Source of the DNA: Chishuiella changwenlii
Lineage (GTDB): Bacteria > Bacteroidota > Bacteroidia > Flavobacteriales > Weeksellaceae
Assembly (NCBI RefSeq): GCF_900142565.1
Contig: NZ_FRBH01000002.1
Location: 248,001-312,000, forward strand
DNA length: 64,000 nt
Reading direction: 5' to 3'
In this document: positions 35,792 to 43,928 of the stretch, piece by piece
Numbering within the stretch: the stretch's first letter is position 1
Layout: the number at the start of each line of letters is the position of its first letter
Position numbers and translations under genes: made by a program
Notes under the pieces: model-generated
Told to the model about the DNA's origin: nothing
The model's input: only the letters and a program-made list of their open reading frames with translations
Databases searched by the model: none

Positions 35792-37131
35792 TGAATATTT
35801 TAGATAAGACATATTACTATTTTATCGGAGCAGGAGGAATCGGAATGAGTGCTTTGGAGCGTTTTTTTCTTTCATTAGGAAAAAATGTAATAGGTTACGA
35901 TAAAACACCAACGGAACTTACTGCAGAATTAATTGCAGAAGGAGTTGATATTCATTTTGAAGATAATATAGAATTAATTCCAGAAGGAATTAACCAAGAT
36001 AATACGTTGGTGATTTATACACCAGCAATACCTAAAGATCAGACAGAACTAAATTATTTTTTAGTGAATGACTTTAAGGTAATGAAGCGTTCTGAGGTTT
36101 TAGGTGAAATTACAAAACATACCTACAATATTGGTGTTGCAGGAACTCATGGTAAAACAACAACTTCATCAATTTTAGGGCATATTCTTAAAGTTACGAA
36201 TGTAGAAGCAACAGCTTTTTTAGGAGGAATTGCAGAAAATTATGATTCGAATATCATCTTAAATGGTTCTAAATATACAGTTGCTGAAGCAGATGAATTT
36301 GATCGTTCTTTTTTACGCTTATCTCCAAAATTAGCTATTATAACATCTGATGATGCAGATCATTTAGATATTTATGGAGAGAGAGAGGAAGTAAAAAAAT
36401 CTTTTCAGGAGTTTGCAGCAATTGTAGAAGAAAAATTGTTTGTTCATAAAACACTCAATTTTGAAAATGCCATAACATATGGTGTAGACTTAGACGCAGA
36501 TTATGACGCTAATAATGTAAGAATTATTGACGGGCATTATGTGTTTGATGTAAAGACGCCAAACGGATCTTTAAAAGATGTGGGGATTTTATTGCCAGGA
36601 CATCATAATATGGAAAATGCAGTAGCTGCATTAGCTGTAGCAGATTACATGGGTGTTCCACACGAGAAAATAAAAGAAGCATTATCTACTTTTATTGGTG
36701 TTAAAAGACGTTTTAATCGTTTCGAAATAAATGGAAAAATTTATATTGACGATTATGCACATCATCCAACAGAATTAAATGCTGCAATACGTTCTGTAAG
36801 AGAATTATATCCAGGTAAAAAAGTGTTAGGAGTATTTCAACCTCACCTTTTTACAAGAACAAGAGATTTTGCTGATGAGTTTGCAGAAAGCTTATCAGAA
36901 TTAGATAGTTTAATTTTGTTAGACATTTACCCTGCAAGAGAACTGTCAATAGAGGGAATTACCTCAAATTGGTTGCTAGAAAAGGTGAATTTACAAGAAA
37001 AAGTAGTATCTTCATTAGAAGATAGTTTAACACACATTAAAAGCAAAGATTTTGATGTCATAGTTACATTGGGAGCTGGTAATATTGATACAATTGTTAA
37101 ACCAATAAAAGAGTGGTTAGGTGAAGCGTAA
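35791..37131 (+). CDS. murC: UDP-MurNAc L-alanine ligase
   Basis: First amino-acid addition to UDP-MurNAc. 446 aa. N-terminal FIGAGGIGMSALERFF, ATP loop GVAGTHGKTTTSSILGHIL, EADEFDRSFL, DDADHLDIYG, and C-terminal IDDYAHHPTELNAAI and FQPHLFTRTRDF. The Mur-ligase HGKT and DEFDRSF residues distinguish it from Mpl. Overlaps ftsQ by 11 bp. Confidence 0.97.
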   Translation: MNILDKTYYYFIGAGGIGMSALERFFLSLGKNVIGYDKTPTELTAELIAEGVDIHFEDNIELIPEGINQDNTLVIYTPAIPKDQTELNYFLVNDFKVMKRSEVLGEITKHTYNIGVAGTHGKTTTSSILGHILKVTNVEATAFLGGIAENYDSNIILNGSKYTVAEADEFDRSFLRLSPKLAIITSDDADHLDIYGEREEVKKSFQEFAAIVEEKLFVHKTLNFENAITYGVDLDADYDANNVRIIDGHYVFDVKTPNGSLKDVGILLPGHHNMENAVAALAVADYMGVPHEKIKEALSTFIGVKRRFNRFEINGKIYIDDYAHHPTELNAAIRSVRELYPGKKVLGVFQPHLFTRTRDFADEFAESLSELDSLILLDIYPARELSIEGITSNWLLEKVNLQEKVVSSLEDSLTHIKSKDFDVIVTLGAGNIDTIVKPIKEWLGEA

Positions 37132-37867
37132 ATTGAAAATCATAAAAGTGATTTTTGGAGTTGTCTTGCTAATAGGATTAATTAGTTTTACGACAATTCG
37201 TAATGCCACACGCCCAATAAAAAAAATAAATGTTGCATTTATTCAGCCTGTTGATAACTATTTTATAGATGATCAAACCATAAGAGAATTAGCTAACAAA
37301 AATGGAGGCGATATTTTAAAACAGACAATTAGCGAAGTTAATGTAAAAGATATCGAACAAAAAGTAAGCGAAAGTCCTTTTGTAGATTCTGTACAAGTAA
37401 GTAAAAGTATTGACGGATCTATTGATTTAGAAATAAAAGCGAATACAGCAGTAGCAAGAGTAAAGCCAGTAAATGGGCAACAATTTTACATTACAAGTAA
37501 AGGAAAAAAGATGCCAATGTCTAAAATTAGTTCGGCAAATGTAATTCTAGTTTACGGTGATGTAAAACCAAATGAATACGAAGATTTAAGTGAATTTGTA
37601 CAAGCTTTGAAAGAAGATGATTTATTAAAAAATCATATCATCGCCATTCAAAAAGTAGGTTTACGTTCATTTAATTTAATTGTTAATAAAGGAAATTATT
37701 ATATAGAGCTAGGAACTCTAAACAATTTTAAAAAGAAGTTGAATAATCTGGTTTTATTTTATAATCAATATATAGATTATATAGGAACTGAAGATTATGA
37801 GAAATTGAGCTTGAAATATGTGAATCAAGTTGTAGCAACCAAACGTGTAAAAAATGGAGAACAATAG
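37121..37867 (+). CDS. ftsQ: Cell division protein FtsQ/DivIB
   Basis: 248-aa bitopic membrane protein: a basic N-terminus, one membrane segment (about residues 8-24), then a periplasmic POTRA-like region (VNVKDIEQKVSESPFVDSVQVSKSIDGSIDL split across strands). Like other Bacteroidota FtsQ it is divergent from the E. coli protein; position between murC and ftsA supports the call. The start is GTG (37121) inside murC. Confidence 0.9.
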   Translation: MKRKLKIIKVIFGVVLLIGLISFTTIRNATRPIKKINVAFIQPVDNYFIDDQTIRELANKNGGDILKQTISEVNVKDIEQKVSESPFVDSVQVSKSIDGSIDLEIKANTAVARVKPVNGQQFYITSKGKKMPMSKISSANVILVYGDVKPNEYEDLSEFVQALKEDDLLKNHIIAIQKVGLRSFNLIVNKGNYYIELGTLNNFKKKLNNLVLFYNQYIDYIGTEDYEKLSLKYVNQVVATKRVKNGEQ

Positions 37868-39311
37868 TAAGATTGCAGTTGGCTTAGATATAGGGACTAC
37901 GAAAATTGTAGCACTTGTCGGAAGAAAAAATGAAAATGGAAAAATAGAAATTCTTGGATACGGAAAAGCAAAAAGCTTAGGTGTTCATAGAGGGGTTGTG
38001 AATAATATTACGCAAACAATTAATTCTATAAAAGAAGCAATAGAAAAAGCTGAAAGAAATTCTGGCGTAAAAATTACAGACGTTACAGTAGGTATTGCAG
38101 GACAACATATTCGTAGTTTACAACATAGTGATTACATTACACGTGCTAATTCAGAAGATGTGATTGATGATAACGATTTAAAATTGTTAACAAATCAAGT
38201 CTATAAATTAGTAATGTTGCCAGGTGAAGAAATTATCCATGTTCTCCCACAAGAATTTAAAGTAGATAACGAAGGAGAAATTCGCGAACCTATCGGAATG
38301 TATGGAAGTAGATTAGAAGCTAACTTTCATGTTGTTGTAGGACAAGTTTCTTCTATTAGAAATATTGCACGTTGTGTAAAAGCTTCGGGCTTACGTTTGG
38401 CTAGTATCACATTAGAACCAATTGCATCGTCTAGTGCAGCACTTAGTGAAGAAGAAAAAGAAGCTGGTGTAGCATTAATTGATATAGGTGGTGGAACTAC
38501 AGATATTGCTATTTTTAAAGATAACATTATTCGTCATACATCGGTTATTCCTTTTGGAGGTAATGTTATAACAGAAGATATAAAAATTGGATGTTCTATA
38601 ATTGGTAAACAAGCAGAAGCATTAAAAGAAAAATTTGGTTCTGCATGGCCAGGAGAAAATAAAGAAACAGAAATTGTATCTATACCAGGTTTAAAAGGTA
38701 GAGAAGCAAAAGAGATTTCTCTTAAGAGATTATCGCAAATAATTCATGCTCGTGTACAAGAAATTCTAGAGCAAGTATATCTAGAATTAAAAAATTACGG
38801 GTGCGAAGATCAAAATAAAAAGCTAATCGCTGGTATAGTTTTAACTGGTGGAGGATCAAAATTAAAGCACATTCGTCAACTAACTGAATATGTTACGGGA
38901 ATGGATGTACGTATTGGTTACTCTAACGAACATATAGTTGGTGCAAAAGCTGAGGAAATTAGTGGACCAGAATATGCAACATCGGTAGGATTATTGATGA
39001 AAGGTTTAGAAGAGTTAGAAGCGAATTATCAGCACGAAATTTTTGAGAAACCAGTTATCAATAACTTAAATACACAAGAAGAATTAGAAATAGGTATTCA
39101 CACTCCTAGAACAGAAACTGCAAAACAAGTACAACCAGTAGAAGTTGTAGCAGAAAAAGAGATAGTGAAACCAAAAAGAGAGGAGTTAGTTGATGATTTA
39201 CTTGACCAAGAAATTGGAGAAAAAGTACAAAGTAAAACTAAACCAGAAAAGAAAAGCTTCTTTTCTAAATGGACGGATAAGTTTATCCAAATGATTAACG
39301 AAACAGAATAA
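37854..39311 (+). CDS. ftsA: Cell division protein FtsA
   Basis: Actin-like membrane tether for FtsZ, 485 aa. AVGLDIGTTKIVALVG is the phosphate 1 loop, the SHS2/1C insertion is near residues 85-165, ALIDIGGGTTDIAIF is phosphate 2, and IVLTGGGSKLKHI is the adenosine motif. A long linker ends in a C-terminal amphipathic helix, SFFSKWTDKFIQMINE, the membrane-targeting sequence. It overlaps ftsQ by 14 bp and ftsZ follows after 46 bp. Confidence 0.96.
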   Translation: MENNSKIAVGLDIGTTKIVALVGRKNENGKIEILGYGKAKSLGVHRGVVNNITQTINSIKEAIEKAERNSGVKITDVTVGIAGQHIRSLQHSDYITRANSEDVIDDNDLKLLTNQVYKLVMLPGEEIIHVLPQEFKVDNEGEIREPIGMYGSRLEANFHVVVGQVSSIRNIARCVKASGLRLASITLEPIASSSAALSEEEKEAGVALIDIGGGTTDIAIFKDNIIRHTSVIPFGGNVITEDIKIGCSIIGKQAEALKEKFGSAWPGENKETEIVSIPGLKGREAKEISLKRLSQIIHARVQEILEQVYLELKNYGCEDQNKKLIAGIVLTGGGSKLKHIRQLTEYVTGMDVRIGYSNEHIVGAKAEEISGPEYATSVGLLMKGLEELEANYQHEIFEKPVINNLNTQEELEIGIHTPRTETAKQVQPVEVVAEKEIVKPKREELVDDLLDQEIGEKVQSKTKPEKKSFFSKWTDKFIQMINETE

Positions 39312-39357
39312 AATAAGAATAACTAATATAAATTACGAACCAATTAATAAGAAGAAT

Positions 39358-41238
39358 ATGAGTGATATGTTAACAGGAGATATTGTGTTCAACTTACCAA
39401 AAAGTCGATCTCAAGCAATCAAAGTGATTGGTGTTGGAGGTGGTGGTAGTAATGCTGTAAACTACATGTTCGAACAAGGAATCGCAGGTGTAGAATTTGT
39501 GATTTGTAATACAGATTCACAAGCATTATCAAATAGCCCAGTCCCGACTAGAATACAATTAGGACAAGCAATTACAGAAGGTTTAGGAGCAGGAGCAAAT
39601 CCTGAAGTAGGAGAGCAATCTGCCATTGAAAGTATGGATGATGTGAAAGCTGTTTTAGACGAAGGTACTAAAATGGTCTTCATTACTGCTGGAATGGGTG
39701 GTGGTACTGGAACAGGTGCAGCACCAGTTATTGCAGGTATAGCAAAAGACATGGATATCTTAACAGTAGGTATTGTAACAGCGCCATTCTTTTTCGAAGG
39801 AAGAATGAGGTTGGAACAAGCCGAAAAAGGTATCGAGAAGCTAAGAAAAAATGTAGATTCATTAATTGTTATCAACAATGATAAATTACGTGAACTATAT
39901 GGAAACTTAGGTTTTAAAAATGGATTTTCTAAAGCCGATGAGGTTTTAACTACAGCTGCAAAAGGTATTGCAGAAGTTATTACTCAACACTATGCAATGA
40001 ATATCGATTTACGTGATGCGCGTACAGTACTTAAAAATTCTGGAACAGCAATCATGGGATCGGCAAGAGCAGAAGGTGAAAATAAAGCAAAAGATGCAAT
40101 TTCTTCAGCATTAGATTCACCGTTGTTAAACAACAATAAAATTACAGGTGCTCGTAATGTATTGTTATTAATTTTATCTGGTAATAACGAAATTACAATG
40201 GATGAAATTGGTATCATCAATGATTATATTCAGCAAGAAGCTGGTAATAGTGCAAACATTATTATGGGTATTGGTGAAGATTTAGAATTAGGTGATGCAA
40301 TTTCTGTTACTGTAGTTGCAACTGGTTTTCCAACAGAAGATCAAGCATATACAGGAAGAGAAGAGCAAAAAATAGTTCATACATTAGAAGAAGATCAACC
40401 AATAAACAAAACATTGTCTATTGAGCAACCATTTGTAAATAGAGTAAAACCAATGACATTAGATTTTGGTCGTTCTAATACAAATACATCTAATAATGTT
40501 ACACCAGAAGTTCCTCAACAACAAAATCAAAAACCTGAGGAGCCAAGAAACTCATATAACCAAGCGGATATTAATCAAAGTTTTAATCAGCAATCTTACA
40601 ACAGTACGCCAGATCAAACTTTTGAAGAGAATAATACTCCAAAACGTTATGTTTTAGATGAATTAGATGATGAACCAGTTCAAGAAAGACGTTCTTATGA
40701 TGATTTTGAGCCTCGATTAAAATCGGATTTCAATCAATCATTCCAAGAACCATCAAACAATGCTTCATCAAATAATAATCAAGGATTTAATTCATATTCA
40801 AATCCGGTAACATCAGAATCATCAAATTATCCTCAAAATAATTATAATGCTTATCAAGCACCGAAAAATGAAGGATATAACAATGTAGAGCCAGTTCAAA
40901 CAAATCAAGTTGTTTCGAATGCTGTTGAACCAACAATTTCTCAAACAGAAGTTGCAGTTGACCCATTTAGTCAACCAATTCAACAATCTAATGATGCTGA
41001 ATTAAATAGTGTTATAGAAGAAAGAAGAAATCGTTTAAAACAATTTAATTTTAAATTTAATAATACGATGACAAATTCTCAAGTTGATGAATACGAAGCT
41101 ATCCCTGCTTACAAGCGTCAAGGATTAAACTTATCAGATAGAAATGATAATCAATCTTCGGATTTTTCGGTTGGAACAAATCGTAATAACGAAACACAAA
41201 TTCGTCCAAATAATTTCCTACATGACAATGTAGATTAA
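39358..41238 (+). CDS. ftsZ: Cell division protein FtsZ with extended C-terminal linker
   Basis: Tubulin-like GTPase that forms the division ring. 626 aa against 383 in E. coli. The GTPase core occupies residues 15-330, with GVGGGGSNAVN and the signature GGGTGTG (114-120). Then comes a Gln/Asn/Ser-rich linker of roughly 240 residues. The conserved C-terminal peptide that binds FtsA is EAIPAYKRQGLNL (I582 onward), but it is not terminal: about 34 more residues follow, ending NNFLHDNVD. Bacteroidota FtsZ proteins commonly have long linkers. Last gene of the division cluster before a terminator. Confidence 0.97.
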   Translation: MSDMLTGDIVFNLPKSRSQAIKVIGVGGGGSNAVNYMFEQGIAGVEFVICNTDSQALSNSPVPTRIQLGQAITEGLGAGANPEVGEQSAIESMDDVKAVLDEGTKMVFITAGMGGGTGTGAAPVIAGIAKDMDILTVGIVTAPFFFEGRMRLEQAEKGIEKLRKNVDSLIVINNDKLRELYGNLGFKNGFSKADEVLTTAAKGIAEVITQHYAMNIDLRDARTVLKNSGTAIMGSARAEGENKAKDAISSALDSPLLNNNKITGARNVLLLILSGNNEITMDEIGIINDYIQQEAGNSANIIMGIGEDLELGDAISVTVVATGFPTEDQAYTGREEQKIVHTLEEDQPINKTLSIEQPFVNRVKPMTLDFGRSNTNTSNNVTPEVPQQQNQKPEEPRNSYNQADINQSFNQQSYNSTPDQTFEENNTPKRYVLDELDDEPVQERRSYDDFEPRLKSDFNQSFQEPSNNASSNNNQGFNSYSNPVTSESSNYPQNNYNAYQAPKNEGYNNVEPVQTNQVVSNAVEPTISQTEVAVDPFSQPIQQSNDAELNSVIEERRNRLKQFNFKFNNTMTNSQVDEYEAIPAYKRQGLNLSDRNDNQSSDFSVGTNRNNETQIRPNNFLHDNVD

Positions 41239-41272
41239 TAAAGGTCACTCGTAAAAAATATTCTTATTATAG

Positions 41273-41307
41273 AAAAGGTTCATTGCTTTTGCGATGAGCC
41301 TTTTTTT
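41273..41307 (+). terminator. Terminator after ftsZ
   Basis: AAAAGGTTCATTGC-TTTT-GCGATGAGCCTTTT with two G-U pairs, then TTT. It closes the mraZ-ftsZ cluster. Confidence 0.88.
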
Positions 41308-41311
41308 GTCT

Positions 41312-41319
41312 TAAATTTG
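41312..41319 (+). promoter_or_regulatory. Predicted -7 promoter element of yqeY
   Basis: TAAATTTG matches TAnnTTTG directly after the ftsZ terminator and 18 bp before the yqeY start codon, so yqeY has its own promoter. The -33 element would fall in the terminator. Confidence 0.45.
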
Positions 41320-41337
41320 TTATCTAAAATATAGAAC

Positions 41338-41790
41338 ATGAATTTAGAAACTCAAATAATGGGGCAATTAAAAGAAGCTATGAAAGCTAAAAATACAATT
41401 GCCTTAGAAGCTTTAAGAGCTGTTAAGTCTGAATTATTATTAGCAAAAACTTCTGGGGCTAATGGTGAATTATCAGAAGATCAAGAAATTGCGTTATTAC
41501 AAAAGTTAGTAAAACAACGTAAAGAAGCTGCTGAGCAATTTACTGCAAATGCACGTCCAGAATTAGCAGAAAAAGAATTAGCACAAGCAGAGGTAATTCA
41601 ACAATTCTTACCAGCTCAATTATCAGATGAGGAATTAACAACTGCAATTCAAGAAATAGTAGCAGAAGTTGGTGCAACATCACCTAAAGACATGGGAAAA
41701 GTTATGGGAGCTGCCTCTTCTAAGTTAGCTGGAAAAGCTGAAGGGAAAGCAATTTCTGCAAAAGTTAAAGATATTTTAGCTGGATTATAA
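41338..41790 (+). CDS. GatB/YqeY domain-containing protein
   Basis: 150 aa, YqeY family, resembling the tail domain of GatB. Helical N-terminal part (LKEAMKAKNTIALEALRAVKSEL) and a C-terminal three-helix domain with SPKDMGKVMGAASSKLAGKAEGK, the segment linked to tRNA interaction in GatB. The stand-alone protein may affect aminoacyl-tRNA amidation, but its role is not established. It regularly follows ftsZ in Flavobacteriia. Confidence 0.92.
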   Translation: MNLETQIMGQLKEAMKAKNTIALEALRAVKSELLLAKTSGANGELSEDQEIALLQKLVKQRKEAAEQFTANARPELAEKELAQAEVIQQFLPAQLSDEELTTAIQEIVAEVGATSPKDMGKVMGAASSKLAGKAEGKAISAKVKDILAGL

Positions 41791-41814
41791 TCTGTTATAT
41801 TCTATCTAATTTTA

Positions 41815-41849
41815 AAAAAAGGTAAAGTTTTATAAACTTTACCTTTTTT
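41815..41849 (+). terminator. Terminator after yqeY
   Basis: AAAAAAGGTAAAGTTT-TAT-AAACTTTACCTTTTTT: a perfect 16-bp stem followed by ATTTT. The remaining 260 bp to rlpA hold no gene that I can support, only AT-rich sequence and a promoter element. Confidence 0.9.
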
Positions 41850-42079
41850 ATTTTGAATAATCGTAATATTTATGTAATTTGATAAGAATGTTAAGTTGTT
41901 GATTATCAATAATAAACATTAAAAAAATATCTTTTTGTTAAAAAAATTAATAAATCAATGTTATTTTAACATTATTTTAACAAACTCTTGAAGAGTACTA
42001 AAACTGCTAAGTAGAGAAGATTATTTAATTGTAAATTACTCTATTAGAATAATTCTAAATAAGAAGTGATTATCTACCC

Positions 42080-42087
42080 TAAATTTG
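42080..42087 (+). promoter_or_regulatory. Predicted -7 promoter element of rlpA
   Basis: TAAATTTG, 24 bp before the start codon. No clear -33 TTTG was found. Confidence 0.4.
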
Positions 42088-42111
42088 CAAAGTAATCAGA
42101 AAATCTAAAGG

Positions 42112-42645
42112 ATGACGAAAAACATTATAGCTTTGATAGCGATGTTAATGATTTTTCCAATAGCAAATGCTGATGGTAAAATTTTTAAAGACTCTGGTAG
42201 TAGCGCCACAAACACTATGCCAGATTCAGCAAAAAGGTTTAGTAAAGATTTTGATAATGATACAATCTTAAAGAAAGATACATTATCAATTGAAGATGAA
42301 AAGTTAGTTGGAGAACTTATCGAGAATAGTGCTCGAAAAATCTCAACTGGAGTTGTCTCTTGGTATGGAGACAAATTCCACGGACGCAAGACAGCTAGTG
42401 GTGAAAAGTATGATAAACATGAACTAACAGCTGCCCATAAGTCTTTACCATTTGGTACTAAAGTAAAAGTTACGAATATCAGAAATGGTAAATCTGTGGT
42501 TGTAGAAATCAACGACAGAGGTCCATATGCTAAATCTAGAGTTTTAGACTTAAGTCAAGCAGCATTCAGCGAAATTGGACACACCAATACAGGTGTGATG
42601 CAAGTTGAATATGAAATTATCAAAAGCGAAGACGAAAAGAACTAA
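42112..42645 (+). CDS. rlpA: RlpA-like septal ring lytic transglycosylase-family protein
   Basis: 177 aa. The signal peptide is cleaved after IANA (residue 20), with no lipobox, so it is soluble periplasmic unlike E. coli RlpA. The double-psi beta-barrel domain is at about residues 80-175: GVVSWYGDKFHGRKTASGE, LPFGTKVKVTN, VVEINDRGPYAKSRVLDLS and the final AAFSEIG. The catalytic Asp of the ND-RGP motif is kept. No SPOR domain. It acts on peptidoglycan, possibly on denuded glycan at septa. Monocistronic. Confidence 0.9.
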   Translation: MTKNIIALIAMLMIFPIANADGKIFKDSGSSATNTMPDSAKRFSKDFDNDTILKKDTLSIEDEKLVGELIENSARKISTGVVSWYGDKFHGRKTASGEKYDKHELTAAHKSLPFGTKVKVTNIRNGKSVVVEINDRGPYAKSRVLDLSQAAFSEIGHTNTGVMQVEYEIIKSEDEKN

Positions 42646-42661
42646 GATGTTCAGAAAAAAC

Positions 42662-42695
42662 AAAAAAAGGCTGTTCCTATTGAGCAGCCTTTTTT
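42662..42695. terminator. Terminator between rlpA and the toxin-like lipoprotein gene
   Basis: AAAAAAAGGCTGTTC-CTATT-GAGCAGCCTTTTTT with one G-U pair. A/T tracts lie on both sides and the flanking genes converge. Confidence 0.88.
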
Positions 42696-42703
42696 AGATT
42701 TTA

Positions 42704-43753
42704 TTAATTATTTAAACGAACTGGTTTTCTTATTAAGACCGTAATTCTGTTAACTTTATTTATACTAACTAAACCTTCCTCTGCCTTAGTATTTCTTGCA
42801 AAGTTTGGATAATTCGTAATGGGGATATTGTGAAATAAACTCCAGTTAACAGGAATTGCGAAGTTTGTTTGTACATTGCCTGTAAATGTTACAGGAACAG
42901 AATAATTGATTAAAGAGCTATTTTTAGTAGTTATAACAAGAATATCTCTTCTACTTCTTGGTGGAACAATTATCTTGTTTTCCATTTCAAATCTTTCTGT
43001 AGATTCTTTTGTATCAGTTAGTGATAACGAACCGCCTAATGTAAAATCTAAGTTAACACCACCTTTTATTCCTTCTATTGCTGGAATACTAAGGTTAATA
43101 TTACCTCCTACTTTAACTGATGCAGTAACAGTAACAGTTTTAGATGTTTTACGTGTTTTTGATATAGTATAATTAAACTGATCAATTTTTTGGGCATTGT
43201 CAGGGTTTGTAAACCTAAAAACATTAGAATATTCACTAGGTAATAGGACACCATTCTCAAGAATTTTAATTACAGGCTTTCCTATCTTTATATTAACATT
43301 AGCCATTTGAGTAAAATTTAATTGATGACCTATACCAGTAGCAAAAGATTGATTAAATCTTACTCCAACTGGAGCCATACCATTAATAGTAAGATCATTC
43401 ATTAATTTTAAACGACCACTAAAAGTACTTGTATCGTATCCTATATCTTTTAAATGTTCTCTTGTTAATGGAGTTGATTGTGCATTAATAGGTCTTTTTT
43501 CGTTTAAATTGTCTATTGAATCATCAAAATCAGAAAGATCATTATCTTGAAGAATTTCCCAACCATTTTCTAATAATTTTTCTATAGTTACAGGTCCTTC
43601 TATTTTTGTGTCTTCTATATATTCTACCTTCTTAGAACTCATATCATCATCAGCACATGAATTGGCTATTAATAGAGAAGATGCAAAAATGATTTTACTT
43701 AGGTTTTTTCTAATGTTTACTTTTGGTAAACTAAAATGTGTAAAGTTTTTCAT
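42704..43753 (-). CDS. Aerolysin/ETX-MTX2-like beta-pore-forming lipoprotein, paralogue A
   Basis: 349 aa. The signal peptide ends in LLIANSC (C33), followed by ADDD, like the Bacteroidota surface-export signal. Residues 53-160 form a family-specific N-terminal region (LLENGWEI, LTREHLKDIGYD, GVRFNQSFATG). Residues 190-345 fit the ETX/MTX2 aerolysin-type pore domain: SKTVTVTASVKVGGNIN alternating polar and apolar residues, IPAIEGIKGGVNLDFTLGG (putative insertion hairpin), then FEMENKIIVPPRSRRDILV and SVPVTFTGNVQ. Assignment rests on strand pattern and the conserved P-P-x-S/T segment, not on a search. It is paralogous to the gene 175 bp upstream. Confidence 0.65.
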   Translation of the reverse strand: MKNFTHFSLPKVNIRKNLSKIIFASSLLIANSCADDDMSSKKVEYIEDTKIEGPVTIEKLLENGWEILQDNDLSDFDDSIDNLNEKRPINAQSTPLTREHLKDIGYDTSTFSGRLKLMNDLTINGMAPVGVRFNQSFATGIGHQLNFTQMANVNIKIGKPVIKILENGVLLPSEYSNVFRFTNPDNAQKIDQFNYTISKTRKTSKTVTVTASVKVGGNINLSIPAIEGIKGGVNLDFTLGGSLSLTDTKESTERFEMENKIIVPPRSRRDILVITTKNSSLINYSVPVTFTGNVQTNFAIPVNWSLFHNIPITNYPNFARNTKAEEGLVSINKVNRITVLIRKPVRLNN

Positions 43754-43875
43754 AATAATAGGTTTTTGGGTTAATTATATTTGTTCTTTAACCAAGATAA
43801 AACCATTAGTTTTTGCATTCGGTAAATAAGTATTTATAGTCAGATGATAATGTTAAATTTTTAACTTAATAAAAA

Positions 43876-43901
43876 AATCTGCCTCATAATTGAGACAGAT
43901 T
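43876..43901 (-). terminator. Terminator after toxin-like paralogue B
   Basis: AATCTGCCTCA-TAAT-TGAGACAGATT with one mismatch. Read leftward it is followed by T7, 28 bp after the stop of the gene at 43929. So the two paralogues are probably separate transcription units. Confidence 0.8.
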
Positions 43902-43928
43902 AATATGTTTTAAATTTATTTAAGATGT

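Noticed and set aside
39462-39878. 138-codon antisense frame within ftsZ
   Set aside because: Mirror of a conserved GTPase sequence; no start context or family.
41850-42079. Possible hidden gene in the gap before rlpA
   Set aside because: Stops in all frames at short intervals and no structured element apart from the promoter.
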